DNA of 64,000 nucleotides from Oasisia sp. SBJ-2009 (taxonomy: Eukaryota > Annelida > Polychaeta > Sabellida > Siboglinidae): the NCBI GenBank assembly GCA_964017155.1, contig OZ024854.1:47434923-47498922 (forward strand). Direction: 5' to 3'. Positions within the stretch are counted from its first letter, which is position 1; each line of letters opens with the position of its first letter. The notes below the pieces were generated by a model. It worked only from the letters and a program-made list of their open reading frames with translations. It was not told where the DNA came from and searched no databases. The position numbers were made by a program, and so were the translations under genes. Positions 1 to 39,000 of this stretch are shown here, piece after piece.

Positions 1-598
1 AATGCACAGCTGCCTTCACTGAAACAAAGACGTGCGCAGTTATGTGAACATTTCTTCACACAAATTGAAGAGCCGTAGCACAAACTGCATAAACTTCTAC
101 CAACACCAAGAACTGCAACATACAATACAAGATGCCGTACTCGATATCCTTATCCCAGAGTCAAAACCAACAGGACCAAGAACTGCTTCATTAACTGGTG
201 CCTTTTCAATCAAAAGAACTCAAAGTGACACTTTGCAAACTTTCGTGAATGCTGATATAGATGGAAATGTGTAAAATATTGTAAAACCTTAATTTATTCT
301 TTAGATATATTTATTTTAATGTTTTAAAGTATTTATTAAAATATTTTATTAAAGTATTTTTATAAGTTTAGTTAAATAACCACAGAAAATATGTTTTAAT
401 GTCTTAACCTATTTAAATTACCTTTATAGATGCATTTCAAATAAATTATTCTCTACTTTTTTAATTAATTTTTTATTTATGCTAATGTTTTAAATTATAT
501 ATTATTTCAATCTATTTTAACAAATATATTTTGCATGTTTTATGTACCTATTTCAATCTGTATTGATTGCCCAGAGAATGAAATAAACCATTATTATT
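1..598 (+). repeat. 3' end of an (ATT)n-tailed interspersed repeat
   Basis: An AT-rich stretch ends in AATAAACC followed by a short ATTATTATTAT tail at about 588-600, as expected for the 3' end of a non-LTR retroelement. A short open frame at 32-274 has an in-frame stop just upstream and no family I recognise. The tail type recurs in minus orientation at 13766 and 18673, which supports a dispersed repeat. A terminal exon of a host gene is an alternative. Confidence 0.4.
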
Positions 599-689
599 AT
601 CTCGTCTTGTATTGTAGCCTGTAGGTGTACTGGCCAACACTCCTGGTGGAGTCAAACGGTCAGGGTTGGGTGCGCATGCTGTTCGGTTT

Positions 690-944
690 TTAGTCGTGTA
701 TTAAAGCTTGTTTGAAATGTTGTGGTTTAGAAATGTTAACTATTGCATCTGGCAGGGAATTCCAGTCTCTTATTGTTCTAGGGAAATATGAATATTTATA
801 GCAGTTCTTGCTGGCATGGATGGTGTTGAAAGCTTTATTGTTTAAATGTCTTGATAGGCATTGTACGGGCTGGAGGAGGTTATTGACAGGCAAGGATAGG
901 TGTCCATAGATGGCTTTGTGGAGTATGGTGAGGCGTCTGCACAC
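690..944 (-). pseudogene. LINE ORF C-terminal tail after a frameshift
   Basis: This frame reads RRLTILHKAIYGHL and then FPRTIRDWNSLPDAIV, the conserved C-terminal motif that follows the reverse transcriptase in CR1/Jockey-type LINEs. It is out of frame with the 880-3063 segment, so it is the detached tail of the same dead ORF rather than a gene. Confidence 0.8.
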
Positions 945-3063
945 AGCCCGCTTCTCTAGATATATAGTCGTTGAGACAGAAACGGGCTGCGCGTCTTTGA
1001 ACCATTTCGATTTGGTTTATAAGGGTTTGGGTGTGGGGGTCCCATACTGAAGATGAGTATTCTAAGAGTGGTCTGACTAGGGTTGTGTAGGCTATTGTTT
1101 TGATGTTTATGGGGCATGAGTGGAGGTTGCGTCTGATGAATGCTAGGGTGCGGTTTGCTGAGGCTGTTATCTGATGTATATGTTTGTTCCAGTTTAAGTC
1201 TTTTGTTATGCATATTCCTAGGTATGAGTGGCTGTCTGTTTCTTGTAGTGTTGTGTTTCCTAGGGTGTAATCAAATTGTTTTATATTTCTTGCATGAGTT
1301 AGTCTCATCACAAAGCATTTGTCAGGGTTAAAGTTCATTTGCCAGTCATGTTCCCATTTAGTTAGTTCGTCTAGGTCTTTCTGTAGTTCTTGTGAATCTA
1401 ATTGGTTGTTAATTTCTCTGTACAGGACACAGTCATCTGCAAACAGACGAACTGTGGAGTGGATATTGTTAGGTAAATCATTGATGTATATTAGGAACAG
1501 AAGAGGGCCTAGTACCGTGCCTTGTGGTACTCCAGACTCAACATGGGTCCAGGGGGAATGTGCCCCACTGACCACCACTCTCTGTTCACGGCATGTAAGG
1601 AATTTTAGAATCCAGGCATTTATTTTGTTGTTGATGCCATACCTTTTTAATTTGTTTAGGAGCCGGTTATGAGGGACAGTGTCGAATGCTTTTGAGAAAT
1701 CCATTATGATCATGTCTATTTGTGATTTATTATTTAGAGATTTTGATAGGTCATGTGTTGTGAGTATTAACTGGGTTTCAGTCGAGTGTTTACTGCAGAA
1801 GCCATGTTGTTTGTCAGACAAAATTGAGTGTTGGTCAAGGTGGTCCATTATGTTGGAGTAGATAATGTGTTCAAGGAGTTTGCAGCATATTGAAGTTAGG
1901 GAGATGGGACGGTAATTTGATGGAAGAGTTCGATCTCCCTTCTTAAAGATTGGGGTGATGTTGGCTTGCAGCCATGAGAGGGGCAGTTCACCTGTGGTGA
2001 TTGATTTTTGGAAGATTACTGTAAGGGCTGGGGCTAATTCATTGGCAGCAAGTTGTAATATTCTTGCTGGTACGTCATCGGGTTCTGTTGATTTGTTTGT
2101 TTTTAATTCGTTTAGTAATTTGGCAACTCCCTTTGCTGTGATGGTAATGTCAGGCATAGCTGGTACGTTTGAGTATGGTTCTTTGGGAAAGTTGGTGTTT
2201 TCTTTTGTGAAAACTGATTTGAATTGGTCATTGAGGATCTCTGCTTTACGTTTGCTGTCTGATTCTGTCTGGTGGTCTTTAGTTAGGGTTGGTATTCCAA
2301 TGGTGTCAACTTTTAAGCTTTTGATGTAGGACCAGAATCGTTTTGCTGAGTCTGAACAGATTGATGCAATATACCGTCTGTGGGCCTTTCTTGTTTCTGT
2401 GTGTGCATTTTTGCGTGCCTTACAAAATTGTTCATGACTGTTTTGGTTTCTGTGTATTTTATGGGTGTTAAAGGCTCTTTGTTTACGTTTGTGCAGTCGT
2501 TTTATACGTCTATTTATCCATGGTGTTTGGTTACGTTTTGTTATTATCTTCGTCGGTATGTGGGAGTTCATTGCTGAATTAAGGGCAGTTTGGAATTCTG
2601 TATACATTTCATCAACTGTTTTTGTGGACATATCCTTGTTTGCAAAATTGTTGCTCCATTTGAGCAGATCTTCTTTTAGTGCTTGGGTATTGGCTTCATG
2701 GTACATGTATATTTTGCGTGGTTCTTGCTTGATGACTCTGGGTTTGTAGCTGGCTATGATTATTGGGATTCCGTCATGGTCACTTATTCCTGGTACTATT
2801 GTTGATCGTTCAACAAGGGTAGGGTTAGTTGTGAAGAACAAGTCCAAGGTGTTATTTATTCTAGTGGGTTCACGTACTATTTGTTCCAATCCAAAGTCGT
2901 TTGAGATTTCTAGTAGGATTTTAGATAGTCCGGGGGCAGTTCCACCTGGTTTGGGGCTGAGTATATCCCAGTCTATATCGGGAAGATTGAAATCTCCTCC
3001 TAGCCATATGTGTTCCTTATTTGAGTGTTTAATTTTGTTGATAGATTCTCGTAGTTCATGCAT
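880..3063 (-). pseudogene. LINE ORF central part: endonuclease end and reverse transcriptase
   Basis: The 727-residue frame continues the same ORF. Residues 23-26 GDFN and 94-100 SDHDGIP are endonuclease motifs. The reverse transcriptase carries PIFKKGD (371), YRPISL (384), MDFSKAFD (454), GVPQGTVLGP (511) and the catalytic FADD (541-544). All polymerase residues I can see are intact. Residues upstream of the first Met here (FYRSPQFGNTSEY) belong to the endonuclease and lie in the same frame, so the Met is not a true start. The frame ends with a frameshift and small deletion after CLNDY. Confidence 0.9.
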
Positions 3064-3214
3064 ATATTCACTTGTGTTGCCAAATTGGGGTGATCTATAG
3101 AATGCACAATTGTAATGTCTTTCGTTCCTTGAATTTTGATTGTGACCCAGATTATTTCGCAGTTGCTATTAAGGTCTGTTCTGTGGGTTCCTATTAGGTC
3201 AGATTTTAGTGCTA

Positions 3215-4123
3215 TCAGGACCCTCCTTTGGAGTTGTCAAAGTCTCTGTCTTTACGGATAACTGAGTAGTTGGGAGGGAACAGTTCACTGCTGTTAACTG
3301 AGCTGTCGAGGTGTGTTTCAGTGCCAATGATTATGTCGGGGTTGTAGTTTTCTATGCACACAGCAAGGTCTGAAATTTTATTTCTGATGCTACAAAAGTT
3401 TATTACCATGGTTTTTATGGATTGTCTTTTAGTACTAGTAGGTGCTTCCTGGGTGTGTTTCTTAGTTTTATCTGTTTTACTTTTACCTGATCTTGTGTTA
3501 TTCAAATTATTGTTTTTGGTATTATCCCTTTGTTTGTACGGAGAAGACGTGGCTAGAGGTGGGCTTAGCGGTTCGCTGCAATCAGAAGTGGAGATGTCTG
3601 ATAGAACTGAAAAGCTGTTTGTTAGCTCTAGGGTAGAATTTGAGAAGAGTGAACTGGCGAAGTTGGGGATACCGCACTGGCAGCAAATCCATGAGACTTG
3701 ACTATTTTGGAGGGCATTATATGCTATTGTTGACATTCCCATGCAGTCTACATGGTACCATGAATTGCAGTGGTCGCAGCAAGTCGCTCGCTGGTCCCAC
3801 CTTGCTGCTTTTTTACAGATTGCACAGGGGAATTTAGGCTGGTATGGACCAGGGTTAGGGTTAAGGTCACCAGCTTGCATAAGAATTAAGATGGCGAAAC
3901 ATGTTGGATGTTTTTGGTTTAGGGATGCTATCTTGTAAAAGTTGTTGGATTTCCAACCTGCTGTGGTGTTTGTGGTTGCTGGAAAGTACTTGTACTCAAA
4001 GTCGGGGGACATTACCAAGGCAGTACTAATCAAACTTTCACCACGGTTTCCATAGGTTTTCTGTTTTCGTTCTACCCTACGTGTTAATCCACATAGTAGT
4101 ATTCTGTAATATGCAGATGGCAC
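3215..4123 (-). pseudogene. LINE ORF N-terminal part: 2A-like motif, PHD-like finger, endonuclease start
   Basis: A 302-residue frame starts MPSAYYR. Residues 85-93 read GDLNPNPGP, close to the ribosome-skipping 2A signature (D-x-E-x-NPGP) but with Asn where 2A peptides have Glu. Residues 100-150 hold CxxC, CDHC, HVDC and CCQC, a C4HC3 PHD-like zinc finger. A Ser/Thr/Lys-rich linker follows. From about residue 235 an endonuclease begins (INFCSIRNK, IIIGTETHLD). The frame stops after KGGS at 3215; one base restored in the G-run would let it read on, so this is a frameshifted half of a single ORF. It abuts the 880-3063 frame. Confidence 0.85.
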
Positions 4124-4227
4124 AGTAGTTCATCTTGGATTGTGTATAAAATGTCAATCAATATAAAAAAATATAAAACTATAGTAATTATATAATTACT
4201 GTTGATATAGTAAAATAATGTTCATAT

Positions 4228-4480
4228 AAGCAGAGTTTGGAGCGGTGGTCGCGCGGACTGTCACTGTCAGTCGTGGTTCAATCCCACCTGCCCCCGTTTC
4301 GAAACTTACTTAGGCAATTTCGTTCACCCCACATTTGTCTGTGTCTTTCGGAAGAGACTCTAATAGCCGGTGGTCCCTTCTATCTGGTGTCTAAGACTAT
4401 GCCAAGAGAAGTATAAAAGATCCCACACAGTCACAGGGGGTAAATCACTATACATGTGTATAACCTGTTGAGTGTTGTTG
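4228..4480 (+). repeat. tRNA-derived SINE, family A, copy 1
   Basis: The head carries a Pol III A-box-like GAGCGGTGGTCGCGCGG and a B-box-like GGTTCAATCCC, followed by a family body (TTTCGAAACTTA, TCTTTCGGAAGAGAC, CCGGTGGTCCCTTCTATC, AAGATCCCACACAG). The same body recurs at 45565-45790. Confidence 0.75.
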
Positions 4481-5612
4481 ACTCACTAATTCTTACTGGT
4501 GCATGATGCCCCAATAGAGGTCTTGCAAGTTGCAATACAAAAGATCAGAATAAGAAACTACAATCATTTTAAAATAGCTGAATTAAATATTCTGGCCGTT
4601 GGCCGATTTTGACTGGGAACATCCTTGTAAACCAGTCTACCAAGACCAGGGCTGTGTCAGTGTTTGTCATGCAAAACTTAGTCTTAGCCTGGCAGATCCC
4701 CTACATGAATTGCAGAAGTTAGCAGATTCGAACTAGTAATTCTCTTCACCAATTGACCATAGTGGAAATACCCACTCCAATTTGAAGTCGGATAAACGAC
4801 TTCTCTTCTAGGAATATATTGTAAACTGCCTGTGCCAGGCTGTGGCAGTTTACGATTCCTAAATAGTGCATGTTGCACAGGACACTGTCGCTGGGAGTGT
4901 CAGATGAAATGAGTTATGTTATTGCATCTGACCTGCCACATACCAACCATTAATCTGGTGATCAGTTTCATATGCTGAGCTTAAATTTAGATTTCACAAA
5001 GCAGTCAGCCAGACATAACTGCTGGTTGGCACTGATGTACTCTGCAGTGAGTCACCAACAGGTGTTTTCCATTTCCCTGCTTGAAAATGTTTCTTCCTTG
5101 TGCATTAATTAATTGACACCAGAAAGAAGGAACCAATTGTATATACAATCTGCCCCAAAATGTACAGGCAACTGAAGGTGAACAAAACTGCTTGAGTTGG
5201 CCAATAGCAATAGGACCTATAATGAACCACCCACCCATTGGCACCATGACACAAATCATGATTCCTCCAGTCAACCATTCAACCCTTTCACACCATGTCC
5301 ACTGCACCTCACTTTGTGTGACCAAACCATTACCACAACCACCTAGATCTGCCAACGTTCACTTCATATCTGACATGATCCATATAAGCCAGGACTCAGT
5401 ACTTTATCCCAAAAATGTCAGATGTGACAGAAATCTGACAGTTCTAGAAAGTTGTTTTTATGGCGAAGTCAGAATTTCATTCACTATAACATTTGCTGTC
5501 AGCATTTCACATGTGAAATGAAAGAAAGATGATGATATTCAATGACGTGTAAGACAACTCACCTATTTTTGAGTCTTCATTTAGTCATTTATCAATGTTT
5601 GTCTTATTACAG
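4481..5612. other. Unassigned stretch upstream of the first WASHC4 exon seen
   Basis: The minus strand has broken open frames at 4684-4878 and 5005-5355 that suggest an old, decayed coding element, but I recognise no domain. The first coding exon of WASHC4 (about 20 residues in animals) could lie here or left of the window; I could not identify it. Confidence 0.35.
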
Positions 5613-33903
<28,291 letters not shown>

Positions 33904-34367
33904 CACACTCCAGGCAATGGAACATCAGAAGACAAAGCCTTCAATGCCACCACTTAAGTCACTGTGACAAACTTCAAACAGAAGAACTATGGCTGACATC
34001 ACACCAGTGGCTCCAGCATTTACACTGTCAACACAACACAACAAACCAATAGATTACGGTTTCTGTTGGGTTAAATAATACCTGGGTATCCCATGAATTT
34101 CTTATTGATCTGTCGACTTTTGTGCAAAAGTTGTATTCGGTTTTCAAGCTCTAGCCCAGTAAATTGGCTTTGCATTGTCACACCTATAGCTCAGTGATGA
34201 ATTAGATTATATAGATTAACTATTAGGATATTGCGAGGGAGATATGATACCACTCTGATGTTGTCATGGTGACAACAGTGCTAGGAAATACACCTCTGTG
34301 TCACATGCAAATATGGGCAAATCATTATTTTGAAGGTAATAGAATATTTTGTATATGGAAATTGTAT

Positions 34368-34373
34368 AATAAA
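34368..34373 (+). terminator. WASHC4: WASHC4 polyadenylation signal
   Basis: AATAAA lies 465 nt after the stop codon and is the first canonical signal in the 3' UTR. Confidence 0.65.
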
Positions 34374-34439
34374 GTTGTACTATAATGCATGAGTTATGGT
34401 GATATTTATACTGCAATCTGGCATAGACAATCATGACTA

Positions 34440-34560
34440 ATGTGTTTGTTTAGTGCATATAAAAAGATCTTGCAGAACCTTTCACCATCCATACAGGGGT
34501 GACGCAGGGATGTGTTACAGCACCAACCCTCTTCACTATGTACTTGTGTGCCATTTCTTG
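34440..34560 (+). mobile_element. Reverse transcriptase fragment
   Basis: The plus strand reads TIHTGVTQGCVTAPTLFTMY, the motif-4-like G(V)xQGCVxAPxLF block of LINE reverse transcriptases. Nothing else of the element is recognisable; a CA microsatellite follows at 34580-34620. Confidence 0.65.
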
Positions 34561-34587
34561 TTCGTGAATGTCTCAAGCACACACACT

Positions 34588-34619
<32 letters not shown>

Positions 34620-34732
34620 TCCACATACTCGGTTACACTACAATTATTTATTTACGTGGAAAAGATATACATTAAATAAAAAGGTGGGTCAACGAGTAAT
34701 GTGCTTCTAAAGGTATGATGGAAGTATTGCAG

Positions 34733-34830
34733 GGTGGCTGGATGCTACAAAGAGAAGTCAAGATGGTGTTTGCTTGAGCAGGTTTGCCAGGGAGTAAAGT
34801 GTAATAATTAAACCTTGATCAGTTCGGGGA
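34733..34830 (+). repeat. SINE family B, 3' fragment
   Basis: It has GGCTGGATGCTACAAAGAGA, AAGATGGTGTTTG and GAGCAGGTTTGCCAGGGAG. Confidence 0.6.
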
Positions 34831-34999
34831 GCCCTATGCCTATGTAAGCACTTCACGTACAAACACATCTGTACACTCTCACTCTCGTGCACACACAGTA
34901 TGCACAAACACACTCACATGATTACTCAAGAAAGGTTACGAATGGTGCATACACACTTGTATGCACAGTCTTAACAAGATTGTCACCTAAAGATTCAAC

Positions 35000-35345
35000 T
35001 CTAGATGGCAGGTGGACTAGGAAGCCCTTTAGCTTATCGAGAGTCCAACCTATCTATCTAAGTATACCCCGCCCATCTTAGATATATGACGATTTTATTT
35101 TTAAATATATTAACACTACTAGCACCCACACAATCAGCTGATAATCTGTTCCATTCGCTAACTGTTCTTTGTGAAAATGGAAATTTTCTAATATCTAGTC
35201 TACACTGCTTCTTTGCTAATGTAACTCCATGCCCTCTAGTCCTCTCTTCCTTGACCGAGAAAACAATATTTCTGTCAATTTTTCATACCCATTCAATATT
35301 TTAAACACCTCAATCTGATCTCCTCTCAATCTTTTGGTTTCGTGC
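35000..35345 (-). mobile_element. 5'-truncated LINE, C-terminal RT-ORF end
   Basis: The minus strand reads RLRGDQIEVFKILNGYEKL and then, after a frameshift, WNRLSADCVGASSVNIFKNK, the standard C-terminus of CR1/Rex-type LINE ORFs. It lies only about 200 nt upstream of the HMIT start. Confidence 0.8.
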
Positions 35346-35546
35346 ATGCACACACGTATGCACACACACGTACGCGTGGTCCCACTGATGTACACAACCT
35401 CACCCAACACACAGCTAATAAGAAACATTCAGTTTTACATTCATGTAGCACAGAAAGACAGCTCGGCCGCAGGTGCGGTGTTGACGGAAGTCGGCTGCCA
35501 CGACGGTCGGCAAGTTTTGTTCCATCATATTCGCATTTGAGCGATT

Positions 35547-36039
35547 ATGATGATGGAACAGCTGGCCGACGGAGACCGGAGCTCTACAAATTGGGCAGAT
35601 TCTGCCAATGAGCCGCTCCTTCCAACTGAACTGTCACGGCAAGTCCCAACGGACAATGCTGACGTTGGCTCATCTGAAATTGACCACCACAACAACAAAG
35701 TTAAAGAAACGACGCCAACTTTTCTTTATCTCCTGACTTTTTTGTCGGCGATCGGCGGATTTCTCTTCGGGTATGACACGGGCGTTGTATCGGGGGCAAT
35801 GATTCTCCTCAGGGATGACTTTGACTTGAGTCCGTTCTTACAGGAGACGTTCGTCAGTATAACGATCGCCAGTGCCGCCGTCTTTGCTCTGGCTGGCGGC
35901 TGCATCAACAGTCGTGTTGGAAGAAAACCAACGATCCTACTCGGCAGTGTCGTCTTCACCGTCGGCGCCTTGCTGTTAGCGGCCGCATACAACATCGCCA
36001 TGCTACTGGCCGGGCGCTGCATACTCGGCATTGGAATAG
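35547..36039 (+). CDS. SLC2A13: HMIT exon 1
   Basis: It encodes a polar N-terminus with an acidic di-leucine-like NEPLLP, then TM1-TM3 up to LGIGI. Donor ATAG|GTGCAT. Confidence 0.93.
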
Positions 36040-39000
36040 GTGCATATATTTGTCGGCGGTAGTTTTTCTAATCAAAGTTGTCATAGAGTCTGTGTTGAGC
36101 ACTGGAGATCGATCGAGTTTAAAAAAGTATTCAATTGAAAAAAAAAGTAAAAAATTAATGCTTCCACTCCGCAAGTATGCTAGTGTCTAATTCTCAGAAC
36201 AACCATCCTTGCAAACCGAGATGGTGAATACATACACTATCAGATCTACACACTGAATGGATCGAAGTTGGTTGCATGAATCTATATATAACTTGTGAGA
36301 ATCCAAATCATTCAATCATTCTCTTGAGTAATGAAGACTCTGAATATTCCTGGCAAGTAGTAGTATTGGCTGAACTTATCTTCAGGGTTTTGCAAGATGA
36401 TCTGCCAGGGGTACTTTTGTAGTAGTCAGTAGCACCCTCTGGCTTGGAATGATCAGGATGAGATAAAGTATCTTGTGGGACTGAACCGTGGAGATACAGC
36501 ACATTTACGTTGATGTTATATTTCTATACACAGTGTTTTTATGGATTGTGATCCTTCAAAAAAATTGTAATGCTGATTTTTTAAGTGCTCGTGTGTATAC
36601 AAGTTATATGTTTGATATGGCTAAATAAAAAGTAAATTGGCCATCAATCGTAATGGTGATAGATGCAATGTGTTTTAGGCCTCGCATCGACAACTGTGCC
36701 GATGTACATCGCTGAAAGTGCTCCAGCTAACCAACGCGGTCAACTGGTCACTCTCAACAACATCTTCATCACAGGCGGTCAGTTTGTGGCTAGTATAGTC
36801 GATGGTGTCTTCAGCTACGATGCAAAGAACGGCTGGAGGTAGGTGTTGAAACATGCCCCGTGTAATACAGCATAAAATTTGTACACGATGAAGTACCCAA
36901 TTGTTGTACTTGGTAAACATGGGTAATCAGTGATGGTTATTGAGTAATCATACTCATTTTAAATCACATTCACAATCGTTGTGCTTATATATTTTGTTAC
37001 CATAATAGTTTGTGCATTTTTCACTCCTAACAGAAACAGATGAAGTGCTCCCAGCAAACAGCGACCCATGATTTCACATGTTCTGTAAGTGAATTCATGA
37101 GTTCAACTGGCTCAATTCACATGTTTCTGTACGTGAATTCACTGGATTCTGTGAACAAATTTGGTGTGTCGATACATGTTTTCCACAAAATCATGAGTTT
37201 TTTCACGTGATGACACATACCAGAGAAACCGTACCAGTTCTGACCCAGAGCAATTTGTGTCAAACTCGTTCAAAACTCGTGACAACAGGCAGAACACTTG
37301 TATTCATGTGAATACACATGAAAACACACACTGGTGGAGTGGTACCAATTATGAACCAGTATGACACGTGCCAACTGGTTCTGAAATGGTTCCTTGTTTG
37401 CTGGGCTATGATACATGTGTGTTCTTCCCCAGGTACATGTTTGGATTGGCGGCAGTGCCAGCAGTTGTCCAGTTCGTTGGTTTCTTCTTCATGCCGGAGA
37501 GTCCGCGCTGGTTGGCCAGTAGGGGGCGCCTTGAGGAAGCGAGAGCCGCACTGCACCGAGTCCAAGGCCCAGTGGCAGCTGAGAATGAAATGGAGGCCAT
37601 GACTTGTGAGCTGACTCACCAAGAGACAGCACCAGTAGGTACTGGTGGACTCTTCACTTCACTGTCTACACACCATGTCTGTTATGCACATTCATCCTCT
37701 CATGGCAAGATATATATTATTAACAGGAAGTTCAGCTGTGCTTCATAATAATTGCTCTTACTGAGTGTGTGGCACCGAATTGTGTTCCCAGCTTAAGTCT
37801 CATGTGTTATAGTTTGAGTGTTTCATCAGTGAAACTTCAAATTCTAATGCGTTATTAAGATAAGTGCTATTTATTATGCACAAAGCTTTCCACATATTTT
37901 ACACAGTACATGTGGTTTAAAAATATTATAAATGAGGAACAAAACTGAGGGCAATTATGATTGTATTCATGCTAATTTGTAATTGACTACACACATGCAC
38001 ACAGTCGTAATCAACTTTTTTTCTAAGACAACGTAATTGTAACCATAATCATGTTATTATATTCTATGTCCATGTGTACTTGTTCAGGCGGTGGTCCCAC
38101 GCTGTGGCGCATGCTGTGGACGCCCCACGTCCGTCGCGCCCTCCTGGTGGGGTGTGCCCTGCAGCTCTTCCAGCAGATCTGTGGAATCAACACAGTCATG
38201 TAAGTAGCAAGACAGTCATGTAAGTAGCAAGACAGTCATGTAAGTAGCAAGACAGTCATGTAAGTAGCAAGACAGTCATGTAAGTAGAAAGACAGTCATG
38301 TAAGTAGCAAGACAGTCATGTAAGTAGAAAGACAGTTGTGTAAGTAGCAAGACAGTCGTGTAAGTAGCAAGACAGTCATGTAAGTAGAAAGACAGTCGTG
38401 TAAGTAGCAACACATTCATGTGAGTAGCAAGACAGTCGTATAAGTAGCAAGACAGTCGTGTAAGTAACAAGACAGTTGTGTAAGTAGCAAGACAGTTGTG
38501 TAAGTAGCAAGACATTCATATGAGTAGCAACACTGTCATGCAAGTAGCAAGACAGTTGTGTAAGTACTAAGCAGCAACACTGTCATGTGAGTAGGAACAT
38601 GGTCATGTGATTAACAACACAGTCATGTGATTAACAACACAGTCATGTTAGTGTGATACAGAGGTCTTTTCAATGTTATTTTTCATAGAACAAAATAATA
38701 CAGCAGTAGTTACTATGAATGTGTGGTCAGAACATCATGGTAACTACTTTTTAATTAACACATTTCTAGTGCTTTCTTTAGCTATCTATTGTTCCGCTGT
38801 CTTGCTCAACTTTGTTACTCCACGGGTGGCCTGTGGGTAGGTTGGAGTGTGATGAATGCCCTCAACACTGGGTCTGTTCTTGCAGGTATTACAGTGCCAC
38901 CATCATCAAGATGGCGGGCGTCAGGAGTGGCTCCACGGCAATATGGCTGGCCGTCATCCCGGCCTCAGTCAACTTCATCTTCACGTTTGTTGGTCTCTAT

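Larger units (their letters stand above)
600..4130 (-). mobile_element. CR1/L2-like non-LTR retrotransposon, inactivated
   Basis: Read on the minus strand this is one nearly full-length LINE. In order it has an N-terminal region with a 2A-like GDLNPNPGP motif and a PHD-like zinc finger (from 4123), an apurinic endonuclease, a reverse transcriptase with FADD, and a C-terminal region ending near 690. The reading frame is broken at least three times: at 3220-3230 in a G-run, between about 3080 and 3120, and near 945-960 where some residues also appear lost. The element cannot encode its own protein. The domain order fits the CR1/L2/Rex part of the Jockey superfamily; the exact clade needs a tree. 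Confidence 0.9.

Noticed and set aside
4684..5355. Possible decayed transposase or retroelement protein on the minus strand
   Set aside because: Frames look protein-like, but no catalytic motif or family signature was recognised, so no assignment is made beyond unassigned.
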